Under the pieces are notes generated by a model, which saw only the letters and a program-made list of their open reading frames with translations, was not told the origin of the DNA and did not search any database. This document shows, one piece after another, positions 37,446 through 51,300 of a stretch of DNA of 64,000 nt. The DNA is taken from positions 26,596,365 through 26,660,364 of the forward strand of contig NC_081141.1 in the NCBI RefSeq assembly GCF_958295425.1. Reading direction: 5' to 3'. Position numbers and translations under genes: made by a program. The stretch is from Solea solea (taxonomy: Eukaryota > Chordata > Actinopteri > Pleuronectiformes > Soleidae). Within the stretch, counting starts at the first letter, position 1; each line of letters opens with the position of its first letter.

Positions 37446-39324
37446 TGAGTTACTGTTAAACCTCTGAAAATCCCTCTCAGATTCTTCTACGTTATTTCAC
37501 ATCACACAGTCTCATGCATACAGATATATACGAAAATGCCTGCTTGTTTATTTGTTTTATTATGAAGAATGTCTGTGCATTATTATATAGACTCTGGGAA
37601 AAACAAACATGAATGAATGAATGAATGAATGAAGGAATGATGCAACAAACACATAATATGCCCCTTGTTTCCTACCGACCCTCAAAAGGTTTAAAACAAT
37701 GAATTTTCTCTTCTAATCCCAATCTGACAGAGCAGAAATGATCCCGACGTGATTTTAGCTCGTTCCTGAAAGCGCGCGTGAAGACGTGTTGAAATGATCT
37801 GATTCACAGAAGGAGATTGAAATGAAAACATAAGCGTTTAGACCCAGTTTAGTCACAGTTAAAGGGAAACTTCGCCCTGTTTTTCATTCCCCCAGCAGGA
37901 GCACAGCAAACATGATTTCTTTTGTTTCGTCTTAAACACTCACGTCAACCACACTCGGAACAGTTTACTAAAGCTAAAAAAAGGTTTGTTGTTTTAATTC
38001 ACACAGAATGTAAGAGGTTCAACTGCATCATAACAATAAGAATAAGAATAATAAAAAAAAAGGAAAATTCAGTCTGCCGGTAAAGAAAGGCAAAGAAACA
38101 AAAAAAAAGGCAAAAACACCGTCTTTGATTTTTCCCTCCTGAAATGTTCAGACGCGTTTGCTACAAGTAACAAAATCATTAGGGCTGGGTTAAATAAAAC
38201 TACTGATTTTCTGATTCATATCGATCTGATGTTGATTCCTATAATTATTGGATGGATCTCTTGCTGCTGAGGAGGACATTTTTAGTCTGTTTGTGTTTTC
38301 CGTTCCATCCATCACTTCAAAACATCACCGTTTTCTTTGGTTAATTACTTTAAATGGCTGAAGAGCTTCTAGGCTGGATAGTTTGATTTTTTCATGTTTG
38401 AGCTCAAATTATTAACGACTGTATTGCACTGTGTGGTCAAATTAAACACAAAGTGTGTTAATGTAACTACTAGAAGGATGCATGATATTTGACTCTTTGC
38501 CAACACCTGAGATGCCGATATATCGGGAGTTCTTGGGCCGGTAACCGCTATCGATACCAATATATATACGTCCCCCACGCCGAACCTCAGGTAATTTCAT
38601 CTCTTCTGTTGTGAAATTAACACATATGTAGATTCAGCCTTCCGTTTTATTCAGTCGTATTTTAAAGTGAATATCGTCCGATACGGATATTGTGCCGATA
38701 ATATTGTGCGTCCCTGATATTTTTAATGACGTACCATGTGAGAGCGATCCAGATTTTACACAGTTTTCAGTCTTAATTCTGTGAAAATCTCTTTCAACAC
38801 CAAGCAAACCTGGCATGGAAAATGAAATGTCTCATTACTGTGAAACGCATCATATCGAAAAAACTGATCCAAGTGATAAAGCGGAAAATCAGCCGATACC
38901 CAGCCCTAAAACTAATACCTGAATTAGAACTGAAGTCACTTTGTAAAGGAATGTGAACTAGAAATGTGAGAACTTCTCAAGATAACGAAGGCCGATCATT
39001 GTACTGCATCACATTTACAGGTAAAGACTGAGTGGGAGGGACTTTAAGTTTCCACGAATCCCTAAACTATGCCATCAACATCAATCATTTAATGAAATGA
39101 CTTTTTTTCTTTTTGGAAACCTTTTTTTTTTTTTTTTTTTTTGTTCATTGGTCCTTGATGTGGAGACTCATTTGCTCCGTGTTGTCAGCCTGACGACTGA
39201 CTCTGCCGTGTGTGTGTGTGTGTGTGTGTTTTACTGTCTGTGTGATGATCTGTACGGGTGGAAGGGGAAGAGAGGGAGGAGGAGGAGGAGGAGGGAGGAG
39301 GGGAGGAGGCGGGGCCGCGACAGG

Positions 39325-42300
39325 CTAGACGAGCTCCACGTAATTGGCTGGGAACATTCCAAAGTGGCCTTTGGGGTCGTATCCTCGCCACCAGCCCTCG
39401 TCGATCATCTCGATCCCGGTGATGATGTCGTCGGGGTCGAACGAGATCTCCGTGTCGTCGGCTGATGGAAGGAGAGAGAAGTGCATGTGAGCGTGAGCGG
39501 CGCAAAAAGATTATAGATGATTTACATGTGAAGGTGCAACAATGCTAAAATGTAGAAATGGCCAAAAGGTGACATAACACTGAATATATAGAGATATGTT
39601 TTTTGAGTGGACAGCAAAGTAAGAATTTCATTGTACAGGGAAACGTGTTTCTTTACTGTGCATATGACAATAAACACTTTGAATCTTGAATCTTGAATGT
39701 AAATGCAATACAATGTAAAAATCTCACAATACATTAATAATAGAAGTCGACTAACATGGGTATTTCTATAGTAAATGCCAATTTTTAGTAATCAGAGCAG
39801 CCACAAATGTTCAGAATTACAAGCTAAATACTACATGATATTCAGAGCTATGTTACAATCACAATCACACTGTGAATTTGTTACTGCAATATTAAATAGA
39901 CGTAGACTGATTAATAAATATTGCTTAAACTTTCTTTTTTCCATCCAAATATTACTTTTTTTGTAGTTTTCATGACCTGTTTCATGCATTTGATATCTAG
40001 CTTTAGTTAAAAGAGACAATAGGTGCAATAAGTGCAAGTCCAATAACTGGTTACTGAAGTTAAGCATTTTTTTGGTATTATTGTCATCATTAAACCGTTA
40101 TATTTCATCAGATGGAGGAATTTTTTTTAAATTGACTAAATATGTGGGCCAAAACAAGAAATTGGTATCAATTATCATCTGACGCTCCTCTTTCTGAAAA
40201 GAACAAAATTATCAATCGATAACTAACAATAGTTTTCATATAATCTCTTCATCCTCTGAAGATTAATTTAGTAATCGACTCATTGTGTAATGCCTAAATG
40301 TTAATATTAATGCATTTAACTGTAGGCTGTCCCTTTTTTAATAAAAAAGGATGTTAATTTGTCCTTAACACTGACAAAAAACTAAACCTCACCAGCCTGG
40401 TAGTCGTATAAGGCTCTGGCACAGACAGTTTTAGCCGAGCTCTCGTCAGTCGCCACCTCGTAGTTATTCTTCTCCACCTGAGGGGGAAAATTAGGTCAAA
40501 TGTGTTTTTTCTGGATTTATTTACGTGAAGGAAGAAAAAGTGTCCAGATGAACAGGAAGTAAACAACCACCTGCACAGGCTCTTCAGGCGCCGGCTCCTG
40601 GACGGGAGTGTTGTCGACTACCGGTGCCTCCTCTGAAAAGACAAGATTAAAGTCAGTGTGATGCTGTCTGAGCTGTGCTATCCATCCACCAGCAGGTGGC
40701 AGCAGCAGCTGCTAATCCCATTACAGTATTACTGGGGGGAATAATCCACTTTCTGAGTGTAAGAAGCAGATGGGCGGGTGAAATGTGACATGGGCCCCAC
40801 CTTTCTGCTGGTCCTGAGGAGCTGCTGCCTCCTCCTCCTGCTGCTGCTCATCATACTCACACCTGGACTGTTCCAGGTCATCCACATCAGGCTCTTATCA
40901 CCCAAAAACACAAGCACAGACACGCATGGATACAGAGGAACACAAACACAAGCCCACACAGGCTGGAAACCACCACCTGCCTCAGACATGAGAACATTCT
41001 TCCCCTGCACTTTAAACACAACGATCAGCAGCAGCAGCGATCAGCAGCAGAAGAACTGATCTCCAGGCTCATGATGAAAACACAAAGTTTGATGAATGGA
41101 AGCATGTGTCATGATTAGACAATGAAGACGATGACGCACGAGCACAACAATGAGAAGACTGATCTTTTAGTTAAGAATGAGGCTGAGTCACTAGAGTCAG
41201 TGTGTGAGGCTACATCCACACTGTGACGTTTTTATTTGAATTATAAAATGTATCCGCCTTCAGACGAGGGGTTTCAGCTCCATATCACAGGGACCAAGAC
41301 CAATTTCAAGCACTTTCAAGGTCCATTTTACAAGTTTTTCCAGCACCTTAAGGCTGTGATGAATGTATATGAATACAAACATATTCAAAATAATTATTTC
41401 ACAGTTTTTAATCACAATAAAAGTGATGGTTTTATGTCCTAAACGTTCATTTAGACTTAGAACTTATTATATTCTTCAAACTACTAAGAGAACTGTTCAG
41501 CCGCAGAAATACAGTCATTATTTAATATAAAAATCAAGCACCAGAATAAACCCTGGTATCTGCATCCACATCAACTAGGGCTGCAATCAACGATTATTTT
41601 CATAATCATTTAATCTTTCAATTATTATCTAGATTATTTAATTGTTAGGTCCATAAAATGTCATAAAATGAAAACCGTTGATCTGTGTTTTCCAAACATT
41701 GAAATGTATCAGTTTTGACAATTTCTCTGTTATATGGAGCAAAAAAAGTGAAAAAATTCACATTAAAAGGAGCTGAAAATAATCATAGAACTTGTTTTAA
41801 TTATTGAAAAAAAAGGGCAGAAACGAATTACCTGATAATCAAAGTGGTTTATAACTTTGTTATAATTGATAAATACAAACACATGTGAAAACGTGTACAA
41901 CACGAACATTCAAATGTGCTGACAAGCCGATTCTCTCCTGTGCAGTTGTTTTGCTTCGTTTCAGAAACTAACGAGAAACGACGATGTTGAAGAATTAAGA
42001 TGAAGGGATTTCTGTGACGACAATACTGTGAGACTGAAAGTAAGCCAGGAAGTGAATGTGGGTAACTGGGTCACTGTTTTCAAAGGTCTCCTGTTTCTGT
42101 GAGGAAGATCTTAGTCTGGACGAGCGGAAACAAACTTTCACGTTCAATCTTTTGCTTTTCTGTAAACCAGGCATCGCTTCAGGTAACGTTTTCACACTCA
42201 AAAAAACCCTTAACTCTTATGACTGACACGACAATCAGGCCGACTGGATTTATTTTGATTTTGTCTGTAGAACTGTTTACGGTACTGAGAAGCTACACGT

Positions 42301-45300
42301 GAATCCTGTCTGATTAGACGCTGGTTCCGTGGAAGTCCAGAGGTTCTACCTTAATGACAACTAGAAGGGTGCAAAGCTCTATTTCTTTGCTTTCCGGTTT
42401 CCATTCATCCATCTTCTACCGCTTTATTCTCCACATGAGGGTTGTAACGGTCTAGAAGTTTTGGTAACTAGAAGTACGCATACGCAGGATGGTGAAAGAA
42501 GACTGAGATCTCATCCACACAGAAACAGAACTTTCACATAGCATATTTTTCTTTTCTCTAAACTCAGCAAGGTTTCAAGAAATGTCTTCATACATAAATA
42601 AATCCCTCAAAATGACTGAACACTAAAATCAAGAGCACAAACACCCACACAAGGGTAAGATTTTTAGATTTTCCCGCACGTTTTATTTGAAAAATAGCTT
42701 TTCCTGGCTCTCAAAGTGTTGGTTCGATATAAAACTCTCAGTTTTAAGGGCTCAAATTGGGAATAGTGTGGACAGAAGGCAAATCTGGAGCAGAAGTTAC
42801 GCAATTTTTAACCAATAACGCACTAATGTGGACATAGCCTTGGTGTTGAGTGTTTGTGTGTCGGCGTGAGTCTCACACCTGCTGCACGGACGGGAGAGGC
42901 GGAGCCCGCGGGCTCAGGCGAAGCTTGGCGCTGCGGTGAGCCGGCTCGCTCAGATTCATACGCTTGCTTAGGCAGAAACAGGCTGTGCAGACGCCCTGAG
43001 CGGAGACACAATATGGAACCCACAAAACATGCAGCGAGGGAGAGAGAGAGAGAGAGAGAGAGTGAGAGAGAGAGAAAGCAGAAGAAGACAAGGACACCAT
43101 GATGGAGACACTGTGGTTAAATATGACTGGGAGACAACCGGACAGTCTGATGGGAGAGTTGAAGCACTGAGAAGAGGACGGCGTTGAACAGGGCTGAACA
43201 ATAAATCGTTGAAACTTAATCAGCAAATCGCAACATCGAAGTTTTATATTTAAATATTGAATAAACGAGTATAAAAACTAATATTTTCATGAGATGATGC
43301 TCCATCTGGTTTTAAAGTGTAACTAAACCCCCTATTCTGAAGCTAACTCTGCCAAATGTCTGATGCCATGAAGCGGGCTGAGAGCGGAGTGAGGGAGGAA
43401 GTGGGAAGCAGTGCAGGGGGCGTGGCCTGGCCAATGAGATCTGGTTCAATTACTTTTTTTTGTGCACTGTCCCTGTTAAAATAACAATACAATAAAAACT
43501 AAACAAGAGGCGTCAAAAACGACACCTCCTGCGTTTATAAAAGGGGGAGGAGTCTGGGGGAACGAGCCTCGCTCTGGTTGGACAAGAGGGTGAACAAAAA
43601 GTGTGTGCCACTAAGAAAGCCAGTGGCAAAATGCAAATGACCAGAGAGGGCAGTACATTTTTCACTAAACTGATCAACAAACAGCATCAACTCGAAACAC
43701 ATATTCACTGGTTTATACCTAAAGAACAGAGCGTAGGGGTCTTGAACACATATTAAACTGAATATTGACTTTAAAAGTTATATCGCAACTGAGATTTAGA
43801 AACAGGTAAAACAAAACTAAATTGTTCAGCCTACAGTTGAAGCACTAGTTTCCTCATAGAGAAAATCACCTGATGGCATCAACCACGACCTGACAGAAAG
43901 GGAATTAAGCCCCGTTTCCACCAAGCGTTGCGTTTTAGTTCAGTTCTTTGTTTAGATTGTCAAAATAACATCTTGAGAGAGAGAGAGCTCTGCAGTAAAC
44001 AAAGGAGAAGCAAACAGTTTGATTGTCGGTGTTTGGGTGATGATGATACCTGGCTGTGAACTCGCGGGGGCCGCAGAGGGGACGTCTGCGTCACTGGGAG
44101 TTATTCCTCTCTCCCTCTGCATGAACATCTCCCTGGGGTTCATGGCGCGCTGAGAGATGAGAGAGGCCGCCTCCTGAGAAAATAAATAATTTGTGTAATG
44201 CACGACAGATGGGCACAAGGTAATGAACAACGTGGTGGCAAATGTTGGAGAAGTGAGCAGCGGGGTTTGTGATGTGGAACGAAGGCTGGGTCGATATGGC
44301 TTATAAATAATAGCTGGATATTTTAGGCTGTATCCAATTACACGAGATCAGGTTGTTTCATGGTAAGTTTTCTTTTGAGATGTTTGTGCTTAAATACACT
44401 CTAAAATAAATGATTTGCTGTTTATGAGCTGTATTACATGATCTTAAAATACATATGATCATTACTTTTCATTTTAGATAATACCTGGTTTATTTCATTT
44501 AATTTCATTTTTACGAGAGACAATCAAATTCTGCTATCACACAAATAATTAGGTCAACAGATTAAAAAAAATGTTTTATTAAGAGACTTTTTAAAACATA
44601 ATTTATGTCAATTCAATGTATTTTTTTAATAAATATGTATAATATTTAGTGCATTTAACTAATTCAGTATAATAAATATGATGATTTTCAAAGCAACAGC
44701 CTTTAAAAACCAGGAAAAGTCATATCACATATGACAAAATCAAGCCTCATGTCATGATATTCTGTAGCTATAATATCGATATATTGCCTAGCGCTGTGTG
44801 GAATATCTTACTTTTAATTTTAGCTCAAATATTGACAAATTAGAATTCCGCACAAGACCAATTTTTAGTGCATTGTGCAGCAAAACAGTCGGTTACAATC
44901 AACACAGTTTCAATATTTAGAACAGGAAAACAACACGTAGTGTACCCGTTTCAAAATAAAATCATGTACTATATTATTTATGCCACTTTCGAAATCTGTA
45001 AATCTAAAAATAGCAGAGCACATGAGAAGCAGGTGATCAGAGACGCAGCCGTCACATGTGGACAGAGGTCATGCAATAAAGTCATAAAAAGCTTTAGAAC
45101 GTTTAGAAAAAAAGGAGAGAGAAGTGTTGTGTGTGTGTGTGTGTGTGTGTGGAGATCACTTTCAGCATGGGTAAACTCACATTGGCCTTCTCCACAGATT
45201 CACCTCTCCTGAGTGCTTTCTTCTGGACTGACTCCTTCTCCTTCTGCTCCTCCTGATGACGTTAACATCACTGATGACACCGCTCACATTCACTAACTTC

Positions 45301-48300
45301 CTGACTAATGTGTCTATAGCATGTGAAACTACGGAAACTTACTTAACTATCAACATAACATAAAACTCTATACTTAGAAACTCAAAATTCTCTCTTCAAA
45401 AATAAAAATTACAGCCATTGATATTTATTTCCCTCTGCTTTTGGTCTGCAGCCTAATCGATGACTCAAAAAACACTTATTACACGTATGTGCGAGTTTCT
45501 CTCTAAAATTCTGTGGTTTCAGCTTCTTGAATGTGAACATATTCTGGTGTATTTGCTCATCTGTGACTGTGACAGTAAACTGAATGAATTTGGTTTGTGG
45601 ACCAAAAAACAAACAAATATTATACCTGCAACTATAAGAAAATCCTTGTTTGGTTCATAAAATGTTTCCCAAACCTTGAATTGAATTGAATCTCAGTCTT
45701 AATGATTCATTTGAAATATGGAAAAAAGAAAAATATTTACATTTAAGAAGCTGAAAAAAGATAAGAGAACTCGGTTAATTAGAAAACGACACTCCAACAA
45801 ACACGCCCTCGTGTCATTTTGAGGTTTACGGAAACACCTATCAATTTTTTCCAGGATTTCCAGGTCTGCGTTATATTCCAATAATCTATATAATGTGTAG
45901 TACAAGACACTTGTTTATTCAAGTACGTACAAAGGAAACACAAACCTAGCAGACGTGCAAATATGTGACTCTATTGTAATAATTCATTTTGGCTGTGACA
46001 ATGATGATATTTCACAATAAATGCATACAATAGGATAGACATATTATAATATTGTTTATGAATGGCTGAGGCAGATGAAGAGTCAGTTGGTTATAATGTT
46101 GTTATTCGCAGTATTTGTCTATAGATGCATAAAGATTACATGACATCTGGGTCCCACTCTCTGCTGCTAGGCTGAATTAATTCTGCATTCAACATTGCTT
46201 TAAGAGACGCACAGTCGTGTCTTTTCCTCAGAAAATGTATTATTGCATTTGTATTAATAGTAATTATGATTATGGATCATTAAATACACAGTTTGAGATA
46301 CATGGAGGATCAAATTATAGTTTAAATGTAGTCCTCCGAGTTGAATAGTAAGGTGTGCAGAAACTCCCACCCCTAAACACAGTCTCCATTCACTCTCATC
46401 AGCGCCCTCATGTCTCTGTCAGGTCGTGAGACAGTCGGGGGACAGCGAGACACTCACCCAGCGTTGTTTCTCATGCTCTTTGTTCTCAGCTTCCTGCTGC
46501 TGCTGGTACTTCCTGTCAATCAAAAAAGGACATTTGAAAGGTGCATTTGAACCTTTCATCAGATACCGTTACAAACCGGTCTCGACCACTTCCCGTTCAG
46601 GTGATACGTACTTCTGTTGCTCGATTTCAGAAGCTTTCTCTTTGTCCCTCTTTTCCCTCAGTGCTGCCTCTTTGGCCTCCCTGTCTTTCCTCTCTCTCTC
46701 CAGCTGCTGGCGCTCTTCATCCATCTTGCGCCGCTCCTCCTGCCGACGTTTCTCCTCTTCTTTCTGAAGAGCCAAACACAGCAGCCCTGGGTTAGCTCCA
46801 GGTTTACTAGTGTACACATAGTGAAACTATTTGTCTGCTTGGTTTTTGTTGAGCATTATCCGTTTGCTGCGCCCTTTATTTGAAAACAGGCTCTGTCAAG
46901 CAATACTATCAGACCTGAGTGAGGGGGTGTTTGTGTGTATACAGCAGAAGAGCATGGGCGGATGGAGATAAGAAGCATTAATCCCATCAAACTGCTGAAA
47001 AAGCAACATTTTGCAGTTGAATTCACTTTTCAAAATTTTCATTGGTGCCTATGTGTGTTTTCAGCCAAACTGCAACCTATGTCGCTACTACCGACTTCTG
47101 TCGTGACTTGCGTAAATCACTTCCTGTGTGCAGCGCACTTCATGAGATGAAACACAGAGAGAGTAGACTGTGGAGCTGAGGAGCGTGCAACTTGTTTATA
47201 TTTGAAAGGTGCACAGGTAAGATTATAATCTTGATTTCACCAAAGAAAAGAAAGAAAGGAAATGAGCAGCATCGTCATCTGTGGTTGCATCTGTGACAGT
47301 TCCTAAGGAAAAGACGACATACTAGAACTGACAACTCCAAAGAGTTCTGGCACTTTTTTATCATTTAGCATATTTTTAAATGATTATTAAACTCAAGTGA
47401 TTTGTTGGGAACTTACCTCCGTCTGTGCCCAGAAGGTGTCTTTATTGGTCTTTCTGATTTCGGACATAGCGTTGGTCTTTTGATACACTGAGCCCTGAAC
47501 AAAGGGGGGAAAAAAAACAATACACAATCAACACAATTTTAAATAAGACAGCGGTCTCAAGTTCTGGTTTGAGGATTTCTCATGATTAAAACATAACGTC
47601 TGATCTAAGTGGTTCACTTTGTATGACCTTCACTACACACACACTGTTAATACTTGATAATGATAATACTTTGATAACAAGTACTAAAGAGTACTAAAAA
47701 TGAACAACCGAAACACGAAATCGTCTACACACGTCATGATTAAACACCGCTAGAGCAAATACAGCTTTGTTCTATGCATGTGCAAAGTGCAGCTACTTCC
47801 CTGTCTTAACAATTTATGTTAGGGATTTTATTTTTAGAAAGAAATACACATTAGCGGTTTCTTTGTCTTTTGTTTTATGGTGGGTAGACACCACGACGGT
47901 CGTCAAATAATAGTGCTAACAGGAAGTAGCTGCACTTTTGCACATGCACCTGCACGAATCGGGTAATGTTTTTGGACCTTTAGTCACAACTCCAGGACGG
48001 TGAGATAAGAAATACTGTAAGCTAAGTGTTTATCTGTTCTAGCGTACAAACAAACATCAAACGGGAGTTCATACCACAGGACCCTGAGGACCACTGTCCC
48101 TGAAGCGACCGGAGGATTCCTTGTGGAAACTGTAGTTGGCTCCTGAGGCTTTCCCTACTTTCTGCACGATCACATCGGGCTCCACGTCCTCATCGGCTCT
48201 GGCATTTATCGTGACGTGGGCTCCCTGAAACGACACAACGGAGAAGTTTCTGTTAATTTTCTTAAAAACACCTGTGGTTGTTCACCTCGGTTGAGATGAG

Positions 48301-51300
48301 ACATAAGTGTAATTTATAGCTCAAGTAGAAGAATGATTTTACAAGGCATCTTGAAATCCTGGGTCGGGGTTTGTGTTGTAGTAGTTAAATCTGATCTACG
48401 GGGGTGTTCAAGTTGAATACCCACTCTAAATATTACTTCAACATGTCAAGTTCTTCTCTGTCTTTCTATTTATTTTTGCACACGGACCAATTAGTGGTAG
48501 TGAATTTGACCTGCATGTAACCCATCGTTATTATATAACCAGTAGTGAACACACACAAGCCAGAGGCAGGAGCAGTGGGCAGCACTTATCTGCACCAGGG
48601 AGCAATGGCTTGCTCAGGGGCACCCAGGATTTGAACCCAGCAACCATCCAGTTACAAGCCCAATTATTTTCCTCTTGGCCATGGGCTGCCTAATGTTCTT
48701 ATATTCAACTAATATTAAAGGCCACATAGACCGGAAGCTCCAATCGGCACTTCCGTAGTTTGATGTTGTCATCAGTATACCTCACCACTCCTCTCACCAC
48801 CGTAGCGCCTCCTAGTGCGGGCACTAGTCCGGGCACATCCGGTTGCGTACATTCAACCGCAGAAGAAGAACTACTCTCGTTGTAGCTGCTGAGATGCAGA
48901 GCATCCACCGTGCCAGAGGGGGAGCTGTGTATCTGAGAGCTGGCCTATCTATTACGTCACTTCCAGGTACCTGGCCAATCACAGGACATTAGGAAAGCTC
49001 TCGTTGTCTGGCCAATCACAACACAGTCCACGTTCTGGGGGTGTGGTTTTGGTCTGAAACAGCGCGGCTGACGAGAGTGTCAGTGAGGAGATATTTTGAT
49101 CGGCTCGTTTGCAGCGATTAGGAGGATTTTAACCATGAAAACAAATGAATATATGTAAGTAGACTTCCATAACTAACATATATGTTAGTTATGTTCGCCT
49201 TTAAACTCAACTCAAAAATGAAAGTGGCGTTACCTTAAGAAAATTGGCCATGGAGCTGACATGGTTTGCACACAGTCCTTTCCTGGAGTCGTTCACTCCT
49301 TCCCCGGTCTGAAACGCATATATTGATTCTATAAGGTCAAGCATGGCCACTACAACGACAAAATAAAGTCTGTCTGTGTTGCACTCACCCAGTTGATGAG
49401 GACGTATTTAGGCAGGCCGGAATTTGGATCCTCGACACGGCAGAAAGCGTACATGACTTTTCCACTGTTGAGTTCCTCAACCAACTCCTCCAGACCTCCA
49501 TCTGATACATCAACATTGTGGTAGAGTCAGAGGGTTATTGCGGCAAGTTGTGTAACAGAGGACATTTCTTCCCTCTTACAAATGTTGGGTTGAGACAGCA
49601 GAGGCAAGCAATTCTTTTGTGCTGATATTCCAGGACTGGAGCTGCATGCTGCTGACAATGACAATTGTGTTGAGATCATAACATTCAGTTACTCACCCCC
49701 TGTTTCTGCCAGACGGATATCATTACTGTTTCCCTCATAAGTAAACAAGGCCCTGGGGGGGGGGGGAAAGATCAGATAAAGCATATAATTTTTATCTTGA
49801 GAAATGATCGTAAAACGGCTCAAACTGACAGAGAGAGAACGTTATTCAAGCACCGACATGCATTATTTCACATTAAACTATAAACTGGATGCTTTGTAAA
49901 CCTATACAAGCCCTTTTTCCACAAGATATATTTTACAGACAAAGTATGTTTGTGTTGAACCTCACAAACAGCCCAGTTACAAATTCCGAAATAGAACCAA
50001 GACATGTCTCAGAACGTCTGGAACAAAGCAATTAGGACACTAAAAATAAGCACAACCACAATCGCTGTGGTTGAAGATGAGTCAACAAGGCTTACTCGGT
50101 CCAAAATGATAGCATCATGACTTTAGCATGTTATCATGAAATATCAAAAGGAGAGTTTGCATTCGTCAGGCCAAAATGAAGGTTCCCAAGCAACCAACAC
50201 AGTCGCCTGACCACAAGAATGTTGAGTCACTTTGGGAAATGGGATCTCATCATTAGCAACTCATGTAAAATTAAAGGTTTAAGCTAAGAACCTATGAGAC
50301 AATAAAGAGCATCATAATGCAACCATTACAAAAGACATAAATAGGATAATACAGGGTATTTTTACCAATTCATGTTCAAAGGATGGACCCTACAGCCGTG
50401 TTTCCATCATGGTACAGTCCAGTTTGGATCAGGCTTGCGTTTTCGTCTGAGAACAGTATATTTGATAGACTGGATGTGGGCTATGTCAGTGAGATACGTA
50501 GCGTGGCGTTGTACTGGAAACAACGACGAATGACGACATTGAACGCGACATAACAGACAACACAACAGACAACAATGGAGGACATCCAGCAGCTTTTTTC
50601 TGTACCGGGTTGAACACAACAGACTCTCACGAGAGCGACCATGTCTATGAAACTGATTTAAAAGGCAAACAAACATCATCGTCATTTTGATATTCCCGCC
50701 ACTTCTTGTCGTCTTCGTCTTCTAGTGCCATTTCCTGTGTCCCACCTTCTCTTTTTCATTGACTGTTGACGACGTGTGTTCACAGTGGGGTCTGTAATCA
50801 GTACACACTACGTGATTGTGTCCAGAGTCGTTTGATTGACTATGAATGAGGTTAGGTCTGTTACCTAGAGCTGAATCGATTATTAATCGATTACTAAATT
50901 AATCGACAACTATTTTGATAATCGATTCATCGGTTTGAAGCTTTTTTCATGATTAAAACAAGATTTCTGAGTGTTTAAGCTTCTTCAATATGAATATTTT
51001 CTTCATTTCTTTGCTCTGGATAACGAATTAATCATTAAAAGTCAATCATTTTGGTTTGTGGACAAAACAAGACATTTGAGAACATCATCATTTCCAGGTT
51101 TGACAAACACCGATCAACATTTTTTATGGTTTTCTGATATTTTATGGACCAAGCGATTCATCGAGAAAATAATCGACAGATTAATCGATTATGAAAATAA
51201 TCGTTAATTGCAGCTCTACTGTTACCCCTCACAAACATGCTGATACGAGTCTTTACCCCTCACACACTCACAGATTTCTGTGCCAACCGTCACTGACCAG

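Larger units (their letters stand above)
31131..39324. other. Long intergenic region between arid5a and dbnl
   Basis: No coding exon is recognisable over about 8 kb. It contains a 224-bp tandem duplication (31433-31830), a possible untranslated exon (33026-33113), TA and GAAGA runs, AT-rich 'aaatctcataatc' sequence (33480-34120), a dispersed repeat (35862-36040), a TG run (37411-37444), and a T22 run near 39121. The dbnl 3' UTR should take up the right end. Confidence 0.55.

Noticed and set aside
40862..40863. Alternative donor (cag|gtgtgagta) within dbnl exon 12
   Set aside because: The site looks strong, but using it would shift the frame into the next exon. The longer exon keeps phase and matches the protein, so I take it as a cryptic site.
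48705..48908. 67-codon minus-strand ORF in a dbnl intron
   Set aside because: It is in the promoter-like island, has no splice-compatible ends with dbnl and no known similarity.
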